64,000 bases of DNA from Bradyrhizobium manausense (lineage in GTDB: Bacteria > Pseudomonadota > Alphaproteobacteria > Rhizobiales > Xanthobacteraceae): the NCBI RefSeq assembly GCF_018130615.1, contig NZ_JAFCKB010000016.1, positions 122,963 through 186,962 on the forward strand. Direction: 5' to 3'. A model generated the notes under the pieces. The model was not told the origin of the DNA and did no database searches. It saw only the letters and a list, made by a program, of their open reading frames with translations. This document shows, one piece after another, positions 52,179-62,005 of the stretch (positions are counted from its first letter, which is position 1; every line of letters starts with the position of its first letter). Position numbers and translations under genes: made by a program.

Positions 52179-53219
52179 ATGGCGGCACAGGTCGGCATCG
52201 CTCCCATCAAGCAGCGAGGCGTCGCCACGCTGGGCGGAACGGAAAAGGTCGCGGCGCTTCTGCTGGCCATGGGCCGCCAGGCGGCCGCGAGCGTGCTCGC
52301 GCAGTTCGAGCCGCAGGACATTCGCATCGTCACCAAGGCCGCAGCGGAGCTGCGGCCAATCACGGCGCAGGAGCTGGAGGCGATCGTTGAGGAGTTCGCC
52401 CAGCAGTTCTCGATGGGCGCAAACATCCTCGGCACCATCGGTGGCCTCGAAGCCGTGCTCGGCGACGTGCTTCCCGCCGACCAGGTCACGGCGATCATGT
52501 CGGACCTGCTCGGCAACTCGAGCCGGTCGGTCTGGGACCGCGTCTCGTCGGTGTCGGAAAATTCGCTGGCGACCTATCTCTCGAAGGAGCATCCACAGAC
52601 CGCGGCGCTGATCCTGTCCAAGGTCAAGCCGTCCTGCGCCGCCAAGGTGATGAGTCAATTGCCGTCGAGCCTGCGCAACGAGCTGATGCGGCGCGTGCTC
52701 AGCCTTAAGCCGATCGTCGATGACGCGATGAAGGTTCTCGAGAAGACGCTGCACGAAGACCTGACGCTCAACTTCGCACGCAACCTCGGCGCGGATACCT
52801 ACGCCCGCGTCGCCGACATCATCAACAAGATGGAGCGTGGCCATATCGAGGACATGCTGAAGAGCCTGTCGGAAAAGCGGCCGAAGTCGGCCGAAGTTCT
52901 GAAGGAGCTGCTGTTTACCTTCGACGATGTCGTCAACTTGACGCCGAAGGCGCGCACCATGATCTTCGACCAGGTGCCGACCGACCGCATCGTCGTGGCG
53001 CTGAAGGGCACCGACAAGCACTTCCGCGAGCTGATCCTGTCCTCGGTCGCCTCGCGCGTCCGTCGCGTCGTCGAGCACGAACTCGCGATCGGCGAGCCGT
53101 CGAACCAGCGCGACGTGCTGGAAGCACGCCGCGTGATCACCGACCTCGCGCTGGACCTCGCCGAGAAGGGTGAAATCGAGCTCAACCCCGAGCAGGAGGA
53201 TGAGCTGGTCTTCCGCTGA
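52179..53219 (+). CDS. fliG: Flagellar motor switch protein FliG
   Basis: 346 residues with three FliG domains. The C-terminal motor domain has LFTFDDVVNLTPKARTMIFD and the charged segment TDRIVVALKGTDKHFRELIL that meets MotA. Central EHPQTAALILSKV is a signature. FliG couples stator and rotor. Confidence 0.95.
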   Translation: MAAQVGIAPIKQRGVATLGGTEKVAALLLAMGRQAAASVLAQFEPQDIRIVTKAAAELRPITAQELEAIVEEFAQQFSMGANILGTIGGLEAVLGDVLPADQVTAIMSDLLGNSSRSVWDRVSSVSENSLATYLSKEHPQTAALILSKVKPSCAAKVMSQLPSSLRNELMRRVLSLKPIVDDAMKVLEKTLHEDLTLNFARNLGADTYARVADIINKMERGHIEDMLKSLSEKRPKSAEVLKELLFTFDDVVNLTPKARTMIFDQVPTDRIVVALKGTDKHFRELILSSVASRVRRVVEHELAIGEPSNQRDVLEARRVITDLALDLAEKGEIELNPEQEDELVFR

Positions 53220-53232
53220 CCGCTGAACGGGC

Positions 53233-54318
53233 ATGGCAGAGACATCCGACCAGGATAGCAAAACAGAAGAGCCGACCGAGAAGAAAGTCCGCGATGCGCT
53301 CGAACAGGGCAACATTCCGGTCTCTCGGGAGGCGTCGATGTTCGCGTCCATGGCGGCGCTGATGGTGATTCAAGCGTTCCTGATCGGCCAGGGCGTGCAG
53401 CAGCTGACGCCGACATTGAAGGGATTTCTCGACGACCCCGCCGGCTTCCCCCTCGGCTCCGCGGCGGATGCGCAGAACCTTCTCACCGTGGTGGGCCTCG
53501 AAGCATTGCGATTCCTGGTGCCGTTGGTCGTGATCCTGGCGGTATTCGGGCTCGCGGCCTCGCTGCTGCAGAATGCGCCGCGGCTGGTGCTGGACCGCAT
53601 CATGCCCGACTTCTCACGGATTTCGCCGGCCAGTGGCTGGAGCCGGATCTTCGGAACGCAGGGCTTCGTGGAGTTCGCCAAATCGCTGTTCAAGCTCGCC
53701 TCGGTTACCGCCGTCGTCTGCTTCGTGCTGCGATCGTCGGAGGCGAGGGCGTTCGAGGCGATGTACACCGATCCCGTCGCACTGCCGGAAATGATCCTCA
53801 CCATTGCGATGCGGATCGTATCGGCGATCTGCATCGCGACCATCGTGCTGGTCGCAATCGATCTCGCCTGGGCGCGCTTCCACTGGCGGCGCGAGCTGCG
53901 CATGACCAAGCAAGAGATCAAGGACGAGCACAAGCAGGCCGAAGGCGATCCGCTGATCAAGGCGCGCCTGCGTTCTCTGGCGCGCGACCGCTCGCGCCAG
54001 CGCATGATCGCTTCCGCCGCGCGCGCGACGCTGGTGATCGCCAACCCGACCCATTTTGCGATTGCGCTGCGTTATCAGCGCGAGGAGAACCCGGCGCCGC
54101 TCGTGGTGGCCAAGGGCATGGATCTGGTCGCGCTGAAGATCCGCGAGGTCGCCGAGCAGAACAAGATCCCGGTGATCGAGAACAAGGCGCTCGCGCGTGC
54201 GCTCTACGAGGCCGTGCAGGTCGACCAGGTGATCCCGGCCGAATTCTTCCGCCCGGTCGCCGAAATCATCTACTTCCTGCAGTCGAAGCAGGCGCCGCGT
54301 CCCGAGAAGGTTCAGTAG
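53233..54318 (+). CDS. flhB: Flagellar export gate protein FlhB
   Basis: 361 residues. SKTEEPTEKKVRDALEQGNI opens the protein, four membrane helices follow, and the autocleavage site NPTH lies in VIANPTHFAIALRYQ at about residue 272. FlhB switches the export apparatus between rod/hook and filament substrates. Follows fliG by 13 bases. Confidence 0.95.
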   Translation: MAETSDQDSKTEEPTEKKVRDALEQGNIPVSREASMFASMAALMVIQAFLIGQGVQQLTPTLKGFLDDPAGFPLGSAADAQNLLTVVGLEALRFLVPLVVILAVFGLAASLLQNAPRLVLDRIMPDFSRISPASGWSRIFGTQGFVEFAKSLFKLASVTAVVCFVLRSSEARAFEAMYTDPVALPEMILTIAMRIVSAICIATIVLVAIDLAWARFHWRRELRMTKQEIKDEHKQAEGDPLIKARLRSLARDRSRQRMIASAARATLVIANPTHFAIALRYQREENPAPLVVAKGMDLVALKIREVAEQNKIPVIENKALARALYEAVQVDQVIPAEFFRPVAEIIYFLQSKQAPRPEKVQ

Positions 54319-54392
54319 ATTTCCGAGGATGGTGCTTCGCGCAACAGCTTGACGAAAGCTTAACGCCCTAGGGTTCTTTCCAATGGATCACA

Positions 54393-54785
54393 ATGGGGTT
54401 TGTCGTGGGACCGCTTTATCTCTTCGAACTCGCATCGTCGCAAGCACGTTGGCTCGAGCTTCGCCAATCGACCATCGCCACGAACGTCGCCAATGCCAAT
54501 ACGCCCGGCTTCAAGGCACGCGACGTGGAGCCGTTCAACAAGGTGCTCGACGGAATGCCGGTCAGGCTTGCGACGACATCGCCCGCGCACATGCAGCTGT
54601 CTCCAGCCGAGACCGACACGCGCGCAACCGCGAAGAAGGACAGCTGGGACGTCGTCCACTCCGGCAACTCGGTCAGCCTCGAGCAGGAGATGATCAAGGG
54701 CAGCGACGTCAATCGCGACTATTCGATGAATTCGGCGATCGTGCGGTCGTTCAACCGCATGGTCATGACCGGTGCGAAGACCTGA
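54393..54785 (+). CDS. flgB: Flagellar basal-body rod protein FlgB
   Basis: 130 residues. Rod motif ATNVANANTPGFKARDVEPF near residues 29-48 and QEMIKGSDVNRDYSMNSAIV toward the end. The start at 54393 is ATG; an internal GTG at 54405 is also possible. FlgB is a proximal rod protein. Confidence 0.9.
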   Translation: MGFVVGPLYLFELASSQARWLELRQSTIATNVANANTPGFKARDVEPFNKVLDGMPVRLATTSPAHMQLSPAETDTRATAKKDSWDVVHSGNSVSLEQEMIKGSDVNRDYSMNSAIVRSFNRMVMTGAKT

Positions 54786-54796
54786 GGTGAATCGAC

Positions 54797-55213
54797 ATGC
54801 TTGACCCTCTATCGGCTTCATTGACGGTCGCGAGCTCCGGGCTCGAAGCGCAGTCGACGCGCATGCGCATCGTCTCGGAAAACCTCGCCAATGCGAGCTC
54901 GACGGGGCGTACCGCCGGTGCCGATCCCTATCAGCGCAAGACCATCACCTTCGATGCCGCGATGGATCGCGCTTCGGGCACGCAGCTGGCGAAAGTTAAG
55001 GAGATCGGGGTCGACACCACGCCGTATCGCGTCGAGTACGACCCGGGTCATCCCGCGGCGGACAAGGCCGGCTACGTCAAGATGCCCAACGTCAACATGA
55101 TGATCGAGATGGCGGACATGCGGGAAGTGAACCGATCCTATGAAGCCAATCTCCAGGTTGTGAAACAAGTGCGGTCGATGCTCGGCATGACCATTGATCT
55201 GCTGAGGAGCTGA
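54797..55213 (+). CDS. flgC: Flagellar basal-body rod protein FlgC
   Basis: 138 residues; [13 protein letters not shown] is the rod motif and [20 protein letters not shown] the C-terminal helix. It follows flgB by 11 bases. Confidence 0.93.
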   Translation: MLDPLSASLTVASSGLEAQSTRMRIVSENLANASSTGRTAGADPYQRKTITFDAAMDRASGTQLAKVKEIGVDTTPYRVEYDPGHPAADKAGYVKMPNVNMMIEMADMREVNRSYEANLQVVKQVRSMLGMTIDLLRS

Positions 55214-55215
55214 CA

Positions 55216-55545
55216 ATGCTAGAGGCGATTTCATCTACCGCGATCACCGCTGGACAAGCCGCGTCGCGCGCCACCGAAACACTGTCCATTGTGCCGACCG
55301 GGACGTCCACGGTCCAGTCCGCCGGCGATCTCGGCTTCGATTCCATGATGAAGCAGGTGACCTCGGACGCGATCGGGACTCTGAAGGCGGGCGAGGCGGC
55401 GTCGATCTCGGCGATGCAGGGCAAGGAATCGACGCGGAAGGTCGTTGAGGCGCTGATGTCGGCCGAGCAGGCTTTGCAGACCGCGGTCGCGGTCCGCGAC
55501 AAGGTCGTGCAGGCCTACCAAGAAGTCGTTCGCATGTCGATTTGA
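55216..55545 (+). CDS. fliE: Hook-basal body protein FliE
   Basis: 109 residues. The second half (AMQGKESTRKVVEALMSAEQ then VRDKVVQAYQEVVRMSI) is the conserved FliE end. FliE joins the MS ring to the rod. Confidence 0.9.
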   Translation: MLEAISSTAITAGQAASRATETLSIVPTGTSTVQSAGDLGFDSMMKQVTSDAIGTLKAGEAASISAMQGKESTRKVVEALMSAEQALQTAVAVRDKVVQAYQEVVRMSI

Positions 55546-55563
55546 TCTGAAGGAATGACATAG

Positions 55564-56355
55564 GTGAAATCGCTCGCCATCGCCGCCACGGGCATGAATG
55601 CTCAGCAGACCAATATCGAAGTCATCGCGAACAACATCGCCAATATCAACACGACGTCGTTCAAGCGGGCGCGTGCTGAATTCACTGATCTGTTCTACCA
55701 GATGGACCGCATGCAGGGCGTCGCGAACGTCAATGGTGCCTCGCCGATCCCGGAGGGCGCCAATCTCGGTCTCGGCGTCAAGTCGGCCGCGATCCGCAAG
55801 CTGCACATCCAGGGTGCGCTGACGCAGACCGGGAATCCGTACGACCTCGCGATCAACGGTCGCGGCTGGTTCCAGGTGCTCGGCCCGAACAACGAGGTGC
55901 AATACACCCGCGCGGGCTCGTTCAACACCAACGCCAACGGCCAGTTGGTGACGATGGACGGCTACCTGCTGGATCCCGCCATCACGGTGCCGCAGGGAAC
56001 GGTGCAGGTTACTGTCAACCAGACCGGCCAGGTGTTCGCCAAGCTGGATACCGAAATCAATCCGCGTCAGATCGGGCAGCTCAACCTTGCTAATTTCGCC
56101 AACGAGGCCGGTCTCGAGCCGCTCGGCAGCAATCTCTATCGCGAGACCACGGCGTCGGGCACGCCGGTCGTTGGTCTCCCCGGCGATGCTGGCTACGGGA
56201 AGATCAACCAGCAATATCTCGAGGCCTCGAACGTCGATCCCGTCAAGGAGATCACCGAGTTGATCTCGGCGCAGCGCGCCTATGAGATGAACGCCAAGGT
56301 CATCCAGGCGTCGGATGAAATGGCCTCGACGGTATCGAAGGGTCTCAGTCGCTAG
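55564..56355 (+). CDS. flgG: Distal rod protein FlgG
   Basis: 263 residues from a GTG ([20 protein letters not shown], then [19 protein letters not shown]). The C-terminal [20 protein letters not shown] is the classic rod/hook end. About the usual FlgG length (~260). Confidence 0.94.
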   Translation: MKSLAIAATGMNAQQTNIEVIANNIANINTTSFKRARAEFTDLFYQMDRMQGVANVNGASPIPEGANLGLGVKSAAIRKLHIQGALTQTGNPYDLAINGRGWFQVLGPNNEVQYTRAGSFNTNANGQLVTMDGYLLDPAITVPQGTVQVTVNQTGQVFAKLDTEINPRQIGQLNLANFANEAGLEPLGSNLYRETTASGTPVVGLPGDAGYGKINQQYLEASNVDPVKEITELISAQRAYEMNAKVIQASDEMASTVSKGLSR

Positions 56356-56368
56356 TTCCGGTGTGTCC

Positions 56369-56845
56369 ATGTTGAACAGGGTGGGCCTGATCGTGCGCGG
56401 GTTGGCCGCTGCGCTGCTGGTTCTCGTCTCCGCGCAACTCGCTGCGGCGGACGAGCGGCGGCTTCCCGTGCCGGCGGTCGCGATCCGCGCCGGCGAACTG
56501 ATCAGGGACGACATGATCACCGAGCGCAGCTTTGCGCCGAACGTGCTCGGCGTCGCCATGTTCGTCGAAGGGCGTCAGGTCCTCGTCGGTCGCATGGCGC
56601 GGCGGGCGCTGCTGCCGGGACAGCCGATCCCGACCAATTCGGTGGAAGATCCCTGGACCATCGCCCGTGGCGCCATGGTCAAGGTCGTGGTCGAAGACTC
56701 TGGCCTGTCGATCGTGACCTACGGTGCGGCCATGCAATCCGGCGCGCCGGGTTCGCTCATCACCGTGCGGAACACCGACACGGGCGTGATCATCAGGGCG
56801 ATCGTCCAGGCGGACGGCACCGTCAAGGTCGCGGACGGGTCATGA
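56369..56845 (+). CDS. flgA: P-ring assembly chaperone FlgA
   Basis: 158 residues from the ATG at 56369, with a signal peptide (RVGLIVRGLAAALLVLVSAQ). SAF domain: LPVPAVAIRAGELIRDDMIT and ARRALLPGQPIPTNSV. FlgA is a periplasmic chaperone for FlgI. Confidence 0.9.
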   Translation: MLNRVGLIVRGLAAALLVLVSAQLAAADERRLPVPAVAIRAGELIRDDMITERSFAPNVLGVAMFVEGRQVLVGRMARRALLPGQPIPTNSVEDPWTIARGAMVKVVVEDSGLSIVTYGAAMQSGAPGSLITVRNTDTGVIIRAIVQADGTVKVADGS

Positions 56846-57972
56846 CCAGATTTCTGCTCGCGCTCGTCCTCGCTTTTTCCGCCGCCGGCGCCCAGGCAGC
56901 CGTCCGCATCAAGGACATCGCCGATATCAAGGGGCTGCGTGAGAACCAGATCGTGGGCTACGGCTTGGTTATCGGCCTCAACGGGACCGGTGACACGCTG
57001 CGCAATGCGCCGTTCACGGAACAGTCGCTCCAGTCGATGCTCGAAAACATGGGCATCAACGTTCGCAACGAGACGACCAGCACCACCAATCCGGCGCGGC
57101 CGACGACGCTGCGTACGCGCAACGTCGCCGCCGTGATGGTGACCGCGGACCTGCTGCCGTCGATCGGGCCGGGTGAACGGATGGACGTGACTGTTTCGTC
57201 GCTTGGAGATGCGACGTCGCTGCTCGGCGGCACGCTGGTGATGACGTCATTGCGCGCGGCTGACGGCGCGGTCTACGCGGTGGCGCAGGGCGCGGTCACG
57301 GTCGCTGGTTACAGCGTCGGGGGGCAGGCACAGAACGTCAGCCAGGGCACGCCGACGGCGGGCCGCATCCCGAACGGCGCGCTGGTCGAGCGCGAGGTGC
57401 GGGGAAGCCTCCACGAGATGGAATACCTGGTGCTGGAGTTGAAAAATCCCGACTTCGTCACGGCGACGCGAATCCTCGACGCCGTCAATCGCTATGCCGG
57501 CGGCCGCTATCGCGCCCAGATCGCCTTCGAGCGCGACTACCGGACGATCGTGCTGTCCAAGCCGCGCTATGTCGGCCCGGTTCGGTTCCTCGCCGAGATC
57601 GGCGAGCTGACCGTCGAACCCGACACGCCGGCGCGGGTGGTGATCAACGAACGCACCGGCACGGTGGTCATCGGACGCGACGTGCGGATCTCGACCGTCG
57701 CGGTCACGCACGGCAATCTGACGGTCCGTGTCACCGAGCTGCCCGTGGTGTCGCAGCCGGCGCCGTTCTCGCAAGGCCAGACGGTCGTGGTGCCCCAGAC
57801 GGTGGTCGAGGCCAACGAGGCCGGATCGCAGGTGGCGATCCTGAGCGGCGTCGATCTCCAGCGTCTCGTGCGCGGGTTGAACCAGATCGGACTGAAGCCA
57901 TCCGGCATCATCGCAATCCTCCAGGCGATCAAGACGGCCGGCGCTCTGCAGGCTGAAGTCATCGTGCAATGA
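56842..57972 (+). CDS. flgI: Flagellar P-ring protein FlgI
   Basis: 376 residues with a signal peptide (MTRFLLALVLAFSAAGAQA). VRIKDIADIKGLRENQIVGY, GLVIGLNGTGD and VGGQAQNVSQGTPTAGRIPN are FlgI signatures. Starts with a 4-base overlap with flgA. Forms the ring in the peptidoglycan layer. Confidence 0.96.
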   Translation: MTRFLLALVLAFSAAGAQAAVRIKDIADIKGLRENQIVGYGLVIGLNGTGDTLRNAPFTEQSLQSMLENMGINVRNETTSTTNPARPTTLRTRNVAAVMVTADLLPSIGPGERMDVTVSSLGDATSLLGGTLVMTSLRAADGAVYAVAQGAVTVAGYSVGGQAQNVSQGTPTAGRIPNGALVEREVRGSLHEMEYLVLELKNPDFVTATRILDAVNRYAGGRYRAQIAFERDYRTIVLSKPRYVGPVRFLAEIGELTVEPDTPARVVINERTGTVVIGRDVRISTVAVTHGNLTVRVTELPVVSQPAPFSQGQTVVVPQTVVEANEAGSQVAILSGVDLQRLVRGLNQIGLKPSGIIAILQAIKTAGALQAEVIVQ

Positions 57973-58039
57973 TGCACAAGCGTCGTGCAAGCTTGGTCGC
58001 TCAATGCTCAGGTCTCGACCGAGAATCGCACGCGGCCCG

Positions 58040-58798
58040 ATGCTGAAGCTGGATCACAAAGCGCAACTCCTTCTCCTGGCCGCGATGTTCGCGCTCGCGA
58101 GCGCATCACCGGTGCTGGCGCTGGACGAACCGAAGCCGTCGAAGCCGCTCAACTTGCTTTCCTTCGCCCGGGCGCGTGCGCCCGGACCGCAGAAACCGCA
58201 TGCGACGACGGCACCGGGCGACAACACGCCGGCAACGGCCTGGGCAGCCGAAGATTCGGGTCCCGCGATCACTGGTGCGGTACCGACGTCGGAGGTGCCG
58301 GCGCCGGCGCCCGCATCCGTGCCGACGCGTCCGGCGAGGCCCGGCAGCGTGACCGCGCCGCCGAAGCCGGCGCCCGCCCAGGCGATCGCGCCTACGGACA
58401 ACGAAGTGGCGCTGTTCTGCAACAACGTGGCCGATCCCGCCGTCGATGCCAGGCTCGCTTGGCAGCTGAAAGAACTGGAGAAGGCCGAGAGCCTGCTGCG
58501 AGAGCGGATTGCCGAAGTCGAGGCCAAGCGCGCCGAATACGAGAAGTGGATGGCGCTGCGCGACGACTTCCTGAAGAAAGCGGAAGCGAGCGTCGTCGAG
58601 ATCTATTCGCGCATGAAGCCGGACGCGGCCGCGACCCAGATTGCCGGCATGGCCGACGAGACCGCCGCCGCAGTGCTTGCAAAGCTCAGCCCGCGGAGCT
58701 CGAGCGCGATCTTCAACGAGATGGAGACGTCACGCGCGGCCCATCTCGCCGATGTGCTCGGCGGAATGCGTCGCGTGGACGACGGAAAGACCAAGTAA
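58040..58798 (+). CDS. MotE-like periplasmic protein (MgtE-N-like domain)
   Basis: 252 residues from the ATG at 58040 (58004 is possible). Signal peptide LLLLAAMFALASASPVLALD, a long Pro/Ala-rich linker, a coiled-coil (LEKAESLLRERIAEVEAKRA), and EIYSRMKPDAAATQIAGMAD then LAKLSPRSSSAIFNEMET, an MgtE-N/FliG-like domain. This is the build of the rhizobial MotE chaperone for periplasmic motor protein MotC. Position between flgI and flgH agrees. Confidence 0.82.
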   Translation: MLKLDHKAQLLLLAAMFALASASPVLALDEPKPSKPLNLLSFARARAPGPQKPHATTAPGDNTPATAWAAEDSGPAITGAVPTSEVPAPAPASVPTRPARPGSVTAPPKPAPAQAIAPTDNEVALFCNNVADPAVDARLAWQLKELEKAESLLRERIAEVEAKRAEYEKWMALRDDFLKKAEASVVEIYSRMKPDAAATQIAGMADETAAAVLAKLSPRSSSAIFNEMETSRAAHLADVLGGMRRVDDGKTK

Positions 58799-59494
58799 AT
58801 GAAGAAGCCGATCCTCATCCTGTCTTTCGTGCTTCTTGCCGGATGCTCCCACGACCCCGCCGAGGTCCTGACCGGCCCGCAGGTGTCACCGGTCGGTAGC
58901 GGCCTGCGGTCGCAGGCCGATCCCATTCCCGTAACGCCGCGCGTCCGTACCCCCGTGAGCTATCGGTCGACCTGGGACGATGGCACCGATCTCTACCGTG
59001 ATCCGCGCGCGCGGCGCACCGGCGACGTCGTGACAGTGATCATCTCGATGCAGGACAAGGCGAAGCTCGACAACAAGACCGATCGTTCACGTGATTCGCA
59101 GATCAAGTTCGGGCTCGACTGGTTGATGAACGTCGCCGGGTGGAGCGACACCGGTCAGACCAACGCCAACCTCTCGACCAACACCCAAATCAAAGGCAAC
59201 GGCCAGATCGATCGCGCCGAGGATATCAAGCTTTCGATCGCCGCCATCGTGACCGACGTGTTGCCGAACGGCAATATGATGATCAGCGGTTCGCAGGAAT
59301 TCAAGGTCAACACGGAGATGCGGGTGCTGAACGTCGGCGGCATCGTGCGTCCGCGCGATATCTCGCGCGGCAACACGATTTCCTACGAGAAGATCGCCGA
59401 GGCGCGCGTGTCCTATGGTGGTCGTGGAAATCTGTCTGACGTGCAGCAGCCGGGATGGGGACATCGGATCTATGATGCCGTGGCACCGTTCTGA
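58799..59494 (+). CDS. flgH: Flagellar L-ring lipoprotein FlgH
   Basis: 231 residues with a lipobox (LSFVLLAGC, Cys-16). RRTGDVVTVIISMQDKAKLDN and VLPNGNMMISGSQEFKVNTE are FlgH marks, and SRGNTISYEKIAEARVSYGG closes it. Forms the outer-membrane ring. Confidence 0.95.
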   Translation: MKKPILILSFVLLAGCSHDPAEVLTGPQVSPVGSGLRSQADPIPVTPRVRTPVSYRSTWDDGTDLYRDPRARRTGDVVTVIISMQDKAKLDNKTDRSRDSQIKFGLDWLMNVAGWSDTGQTNANLSTNTQIKGNGQIDRAEDIKLSIAAIVTDVLPNGNMMISGSQEFKVNTEMRVLNVGGIVRPRDISRGNTISYEKIAEARVSYGGRGNLSDVQQPGWGHRIYDAVAPF

Positions 59495-59524
59495 GGCTCG
59501 AGCGTCGTGGGAGCAGGGGGCGTG

Positions 59525-59968
59525 ATGCGTCTGATCGCCGCCATCGTCGTGCTGACCCTGGTCGCCATCGGCGCCGGCGCGCTTGCGGGTCTGCATCTGT
59601 TCGCTGCCGCCGAGCGCGTTGCCGACGCGAAGAAGGGCGCCACCCCGCCGCCGATTGCGTCGAGCTACACCGGCAGCGCGCGGCTCAGAAAGCTGTCGCC
59701 GATCGTGACCAATCTCGCCGCGCCGGCCAACAACTGGGCCCGGGTCGAGGCCTCCATGGTGACCGACAGCATGAGCGACGAGGATGCCGGCATCCTCGCC
59801 GCCCATATCAGCGAGGACATCGTCACCTATCTGCGGTCGGCCTCGGTTGCGCAGTTTGAAGGCACGCGCGGGCTTCAGCATCTGCGCGACGACCTGTCAG
59901 AGCGCGCCAGCATCCGTTCGTCCGGCAAGGTCCGTGAATTGATCATTGAGACGTTGGTGATCCAGTGA
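59525..59968 (+). CDS. fliL: Flagellar protein FliL
   Basis: 147 residues from the ATG at 59525. One membrane helix (MRLIAAIVVLTLVAIGAGAL), then a short FliL-type domain (NNWARVEASMVTDSMSDEDA ... RELIIETLVIQ). FliL supports the stator. Overlaps fliP by 4 bases (GTGA). Confidence 0.83.
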   Translation: MRLIAAIVVLTLVAIGAGALAGLHLFAAAERVADAKKGATPPPIASSYTGSARLRKLSPIVTNLAAPANNWARVEASMVTDSMSDEDAGILAAHISEDIVTYLRSASVAQFEGTRGLQHLRDDLSERASIRSSGKVRELIIETLVIQ

Positions 59969-60705
59969 AATTGAGAGTCCTGCTGCTTGCATTGTTGCTG
60001 GTCGTGCTGCCCGAAGTGGCGTTCGCCCAGATCCCGGACCTCAATTCGCTGCTGCCGCCGGGTAACGGCTCGACCAGCGGCCGCATCATCCAGTTGATGG
60101 CGCTGCTGACGGTGTTGTCCGTTGCACCGGGGCTGCTCATCATGGTGACGAGCTTCACGCGCTTCGCGGTCGCGCTCTCGTTCCTGCGCGCCGGCCTCGG
60201 CCTCCAGACGACGCCTCCGAATCTCGTGCTGATCAGCCTCGCGATGTTCATGACCTTCTACGTCATGGCGCCGACCTTCGACCGCGCGTGGGAGACCGGC
60301 GTGCAACCGCTGATGAAGAACGAGATCTCGGAGGAGGATGCCTATCTGAAGATCAGCGATCCGTTCCGCGAGTTCATGCTGGCGCATGTCCGCGACAAGG
60401 ACCTGCAGACGTTCGAATCGCTCGCCGCTGAAAGCTTCCGCAAGAAGCTCGACGACAAGCGCATCGACATGCGCGTCATCATCCCGGCGTTCATGATCTC
60501 CGAGCTCCGGCGTTCGTTCGAAATCGGATTCCTCATCATTCTGCCGTTCCTCGTCATCGATATGATCGTGGCAACGTTGACCATGTCGATGGGCATGATG
60601 ATGATGCCGCCATCGATCCTCGCGCTGCCGTTCAAGGTGCTGTTCTTCGTGCTGATCGACGGCTGGAATCTGCTGGCCTCCGGACTGGTGCGGTCGTTCT
60701 CATAG
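59965..60705 (+). CDS. fliP: Flagellar export gate protein FliP
   Basis: 246 residues from a GTG, with a cleavable signal (LRVLLLALLLVVLPEVAFAQ), then VTSFTRFAVALSFLRAGLGL, MFMTFYVMAPTFDRAWETGV and MGMMMMPPSILALPFKVLFF. FliP forms the core channel with FliQ and FliR, which are not in the window. Confidence 0.95.
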   Translation: MKLRVLLLALLLVVLPEVAFAQIPDLNSLLPPGNGSTSGRIIQLMALLTVLSVAPGLLIMVTSFTRFAVALSFLRAGLGLQTTPPNLVLISLAMFMTFYVMAPTFDRAWETGVQPLMKNEISEEDAYLKISDPFREFMLAHVRDKDLQTFESLAAESFRKKLDDKRIDMRVIIPAFMISELRRSFEIGFLIILPFLVIDMIVATLTMSMGMMMMPPSILALPFKVLFFVLIDGWNLLASGLVRSFS

Positions 60706-60827
60706 GAGCGACCATCGACCTAACGGTTGGTTAAGGTTAGCAAAAAGTGATGTTAACCATATGATTTTGCTTGATAATTCAGGCTCGTATTAATCCGGGA
60801 GCAAGATTCGTCGTGCTAGCAATGCGG

Positions 60828-60946
60828 CACGGCGGGTTGGACCCCACCCATATCAGTCCAAAGGCATGATGCCGCCCCTCCGTACCGGTGAAAGCCCGGT
60901 ATGTCCCCTCGTGAAAATGTAACGCGTACATAAAGGGACATTCGCA
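60828..60946 (+). promoter_or_regulatory. Flagellin leader RNA, copy 1
   Basis: Stem B pairs TTGGAC (60837) with GTCCAA (60856). The TACCGG-TGAAAGC-CCGGTA hairpin (60883-60901) follows, then ATGTCCC (60901-60907), which is complementary to GGGACAT (60935-60941) containing the flagellin ribosome-binding site. The outer stem A is weak here (CGG/CCG with a bulge). Confidence 0.65.
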
Positions 60947-61852
60947 ATGTCAAGCCTGCTTACGAACTCGACCGCCATGACCGCCCTCCAGACCCTGCGG
61001 TCTGTGAGCTCCCAACTCGCCACCACGCAGACCCGCATCTCCACCGGCCAGCGCGTCTCGACCGCTTCGGACAACGCAGCCTACTGGTCGATCGCGACCT
61101 CGATGCGCGCCGACAACGCCGCGCTCTCCGCAGTCTCCGACTCGCTCGGTCTGTCGGCCGCGACCGTCGACACCGAATACACCGCTCTGACCTCGGTTGT
61201 CGGTGACAGCACCGGTGGTCTGACCAAGCTGCAGTCGCTGCTGGTCGAAGCCAAGACGGCCGGTATCGACCGCACCAAGATTCAGGCGGACGTCACCCAG
61301 ATCCAGCAGCAGATGCAGGGCACCGCGTCGGCGGCGACCTTCAACGGCGTGAACTGGCTGAGCACGACGACGGCGACGCCGACGACGGTGGACCTGGTGT
61401 CGTCGTATTCCCGCGTCGGCGGCACGCCGACCACCGGTGCCATCACGCTGACGGTTGCCAATTACTCGCTCTATACCAGCTCCCAGGGCGGCATCCTGGA
61501 CAAGGTGAGCGGCGGCGCGTCGGTCAACACGATCGACATCAGCACGCTGACCGACTCAGCGGCCGACCAGACCACGCTCGATGGCTACATCTCGCAGGTC
61601 ACCGCTGCGATCAACTCGGTGGCATCGGCCGCCGCTAACCTCGGCGCCGTCAAGAACCGTATCTCGACCAATACGGACTTCGTGAAGTCGCTGATGGACT
61701 CGGTTGATCGCGGTATCGGCCAGCTCGTCGACGCTGACATGAACCAGGAGTCCACCCGCTTGTCGGCCCTTCAGGTCCAGCAACAGCTCGGCGTTCAGGC
61801 GCTCTCGATCGCCAACAGCAGCAGCCAGAGCATCCTGTCGCTGTTCCGCTAA
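60947..61852 (+). CDS. lafA: Flagellin, copy 1 (thin/lateral filament type)
   Basis: 301 residues. N-terminal D0/D1 (TLRSVSSQLATTQTRISTGQ, then SDNAAYWSIATSMRADNAAL) and C-terminal D0 (QQLGVQALSIANSSSQSILS) are typical; the middle is short. Flagellin of this size (about 31 kDa) fits the thin flagella of Bradyrhizobium; thick ones are about 750 residues, as I recall. The GGGACAT site lies 6-12 bases before the ATG and can be hidden by the leader. Symbol lafA is by inference. Confidence 0.93.
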   Translation: MSSLLTNSTAMTALQTLRSVSSQLATTQTRISTGQRVSTASDNAAYWSIATSMRADNAALSAVSDSLGLSAATVDTEYTALTSVVGDSTGGLTKLQSLLVEAKTAGIDRTKIQADVTQIQQQMQGTASAATFNGVNWLSTTTATPTTVDLVSSYSRVGGTPTTGAITLTVANYSLYTSSQGGILDKVSGGASVNTIDISTLTDSAADQTTLDGYISQVTAAINSVASAAANLGAVKNRISTNTDFVKSLMDSVDRGIGQLVDADMNQESTRLSALQVQQQLGVQALSIANSSSQSILSLFR

Positions 61853-61871
61853 GCCTGAAAACCATCTGAAG

Positions 61872-61899
61872 GGGCCGCGCTTCTCGCGAAGCGCGGCCC
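61872..61899 (+). terminator. Rho-independent terminator after flagellin 1
   Basis: GGGCCGCGCTTC and GAAGCGCGGCCC form a perfect 12-bp stem around TCGC, followed by TTTCGTTT. Confidence 0.88.
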
Positions 61900-62005
61900 T
61901 TTCGTTTGATGCCACGTCTCGCCCACGTCGCAATTCCGGCTGCCCTGTTGCTGCCGGAACACAGAGCCACAAGCTCCGCACAAGCTTCAGCCGTTACGGT
62001 CGTCG

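Noticed and set aside
60706-60827. A sigma-28 or sigma-54 promoter for flagellin 1
   Set aside because: AT-rich stretches are present but I could not find a convincing TAAA-N15-GCCGATAA or TGGC-N7-TTGC pair.
60881-60907. A cobalamin riboswitch upstream of flagellin
   Set aside because: Only a short part of the core resembles it; B12 box and remaining stems are missing, and the gene is unrelated to B12.
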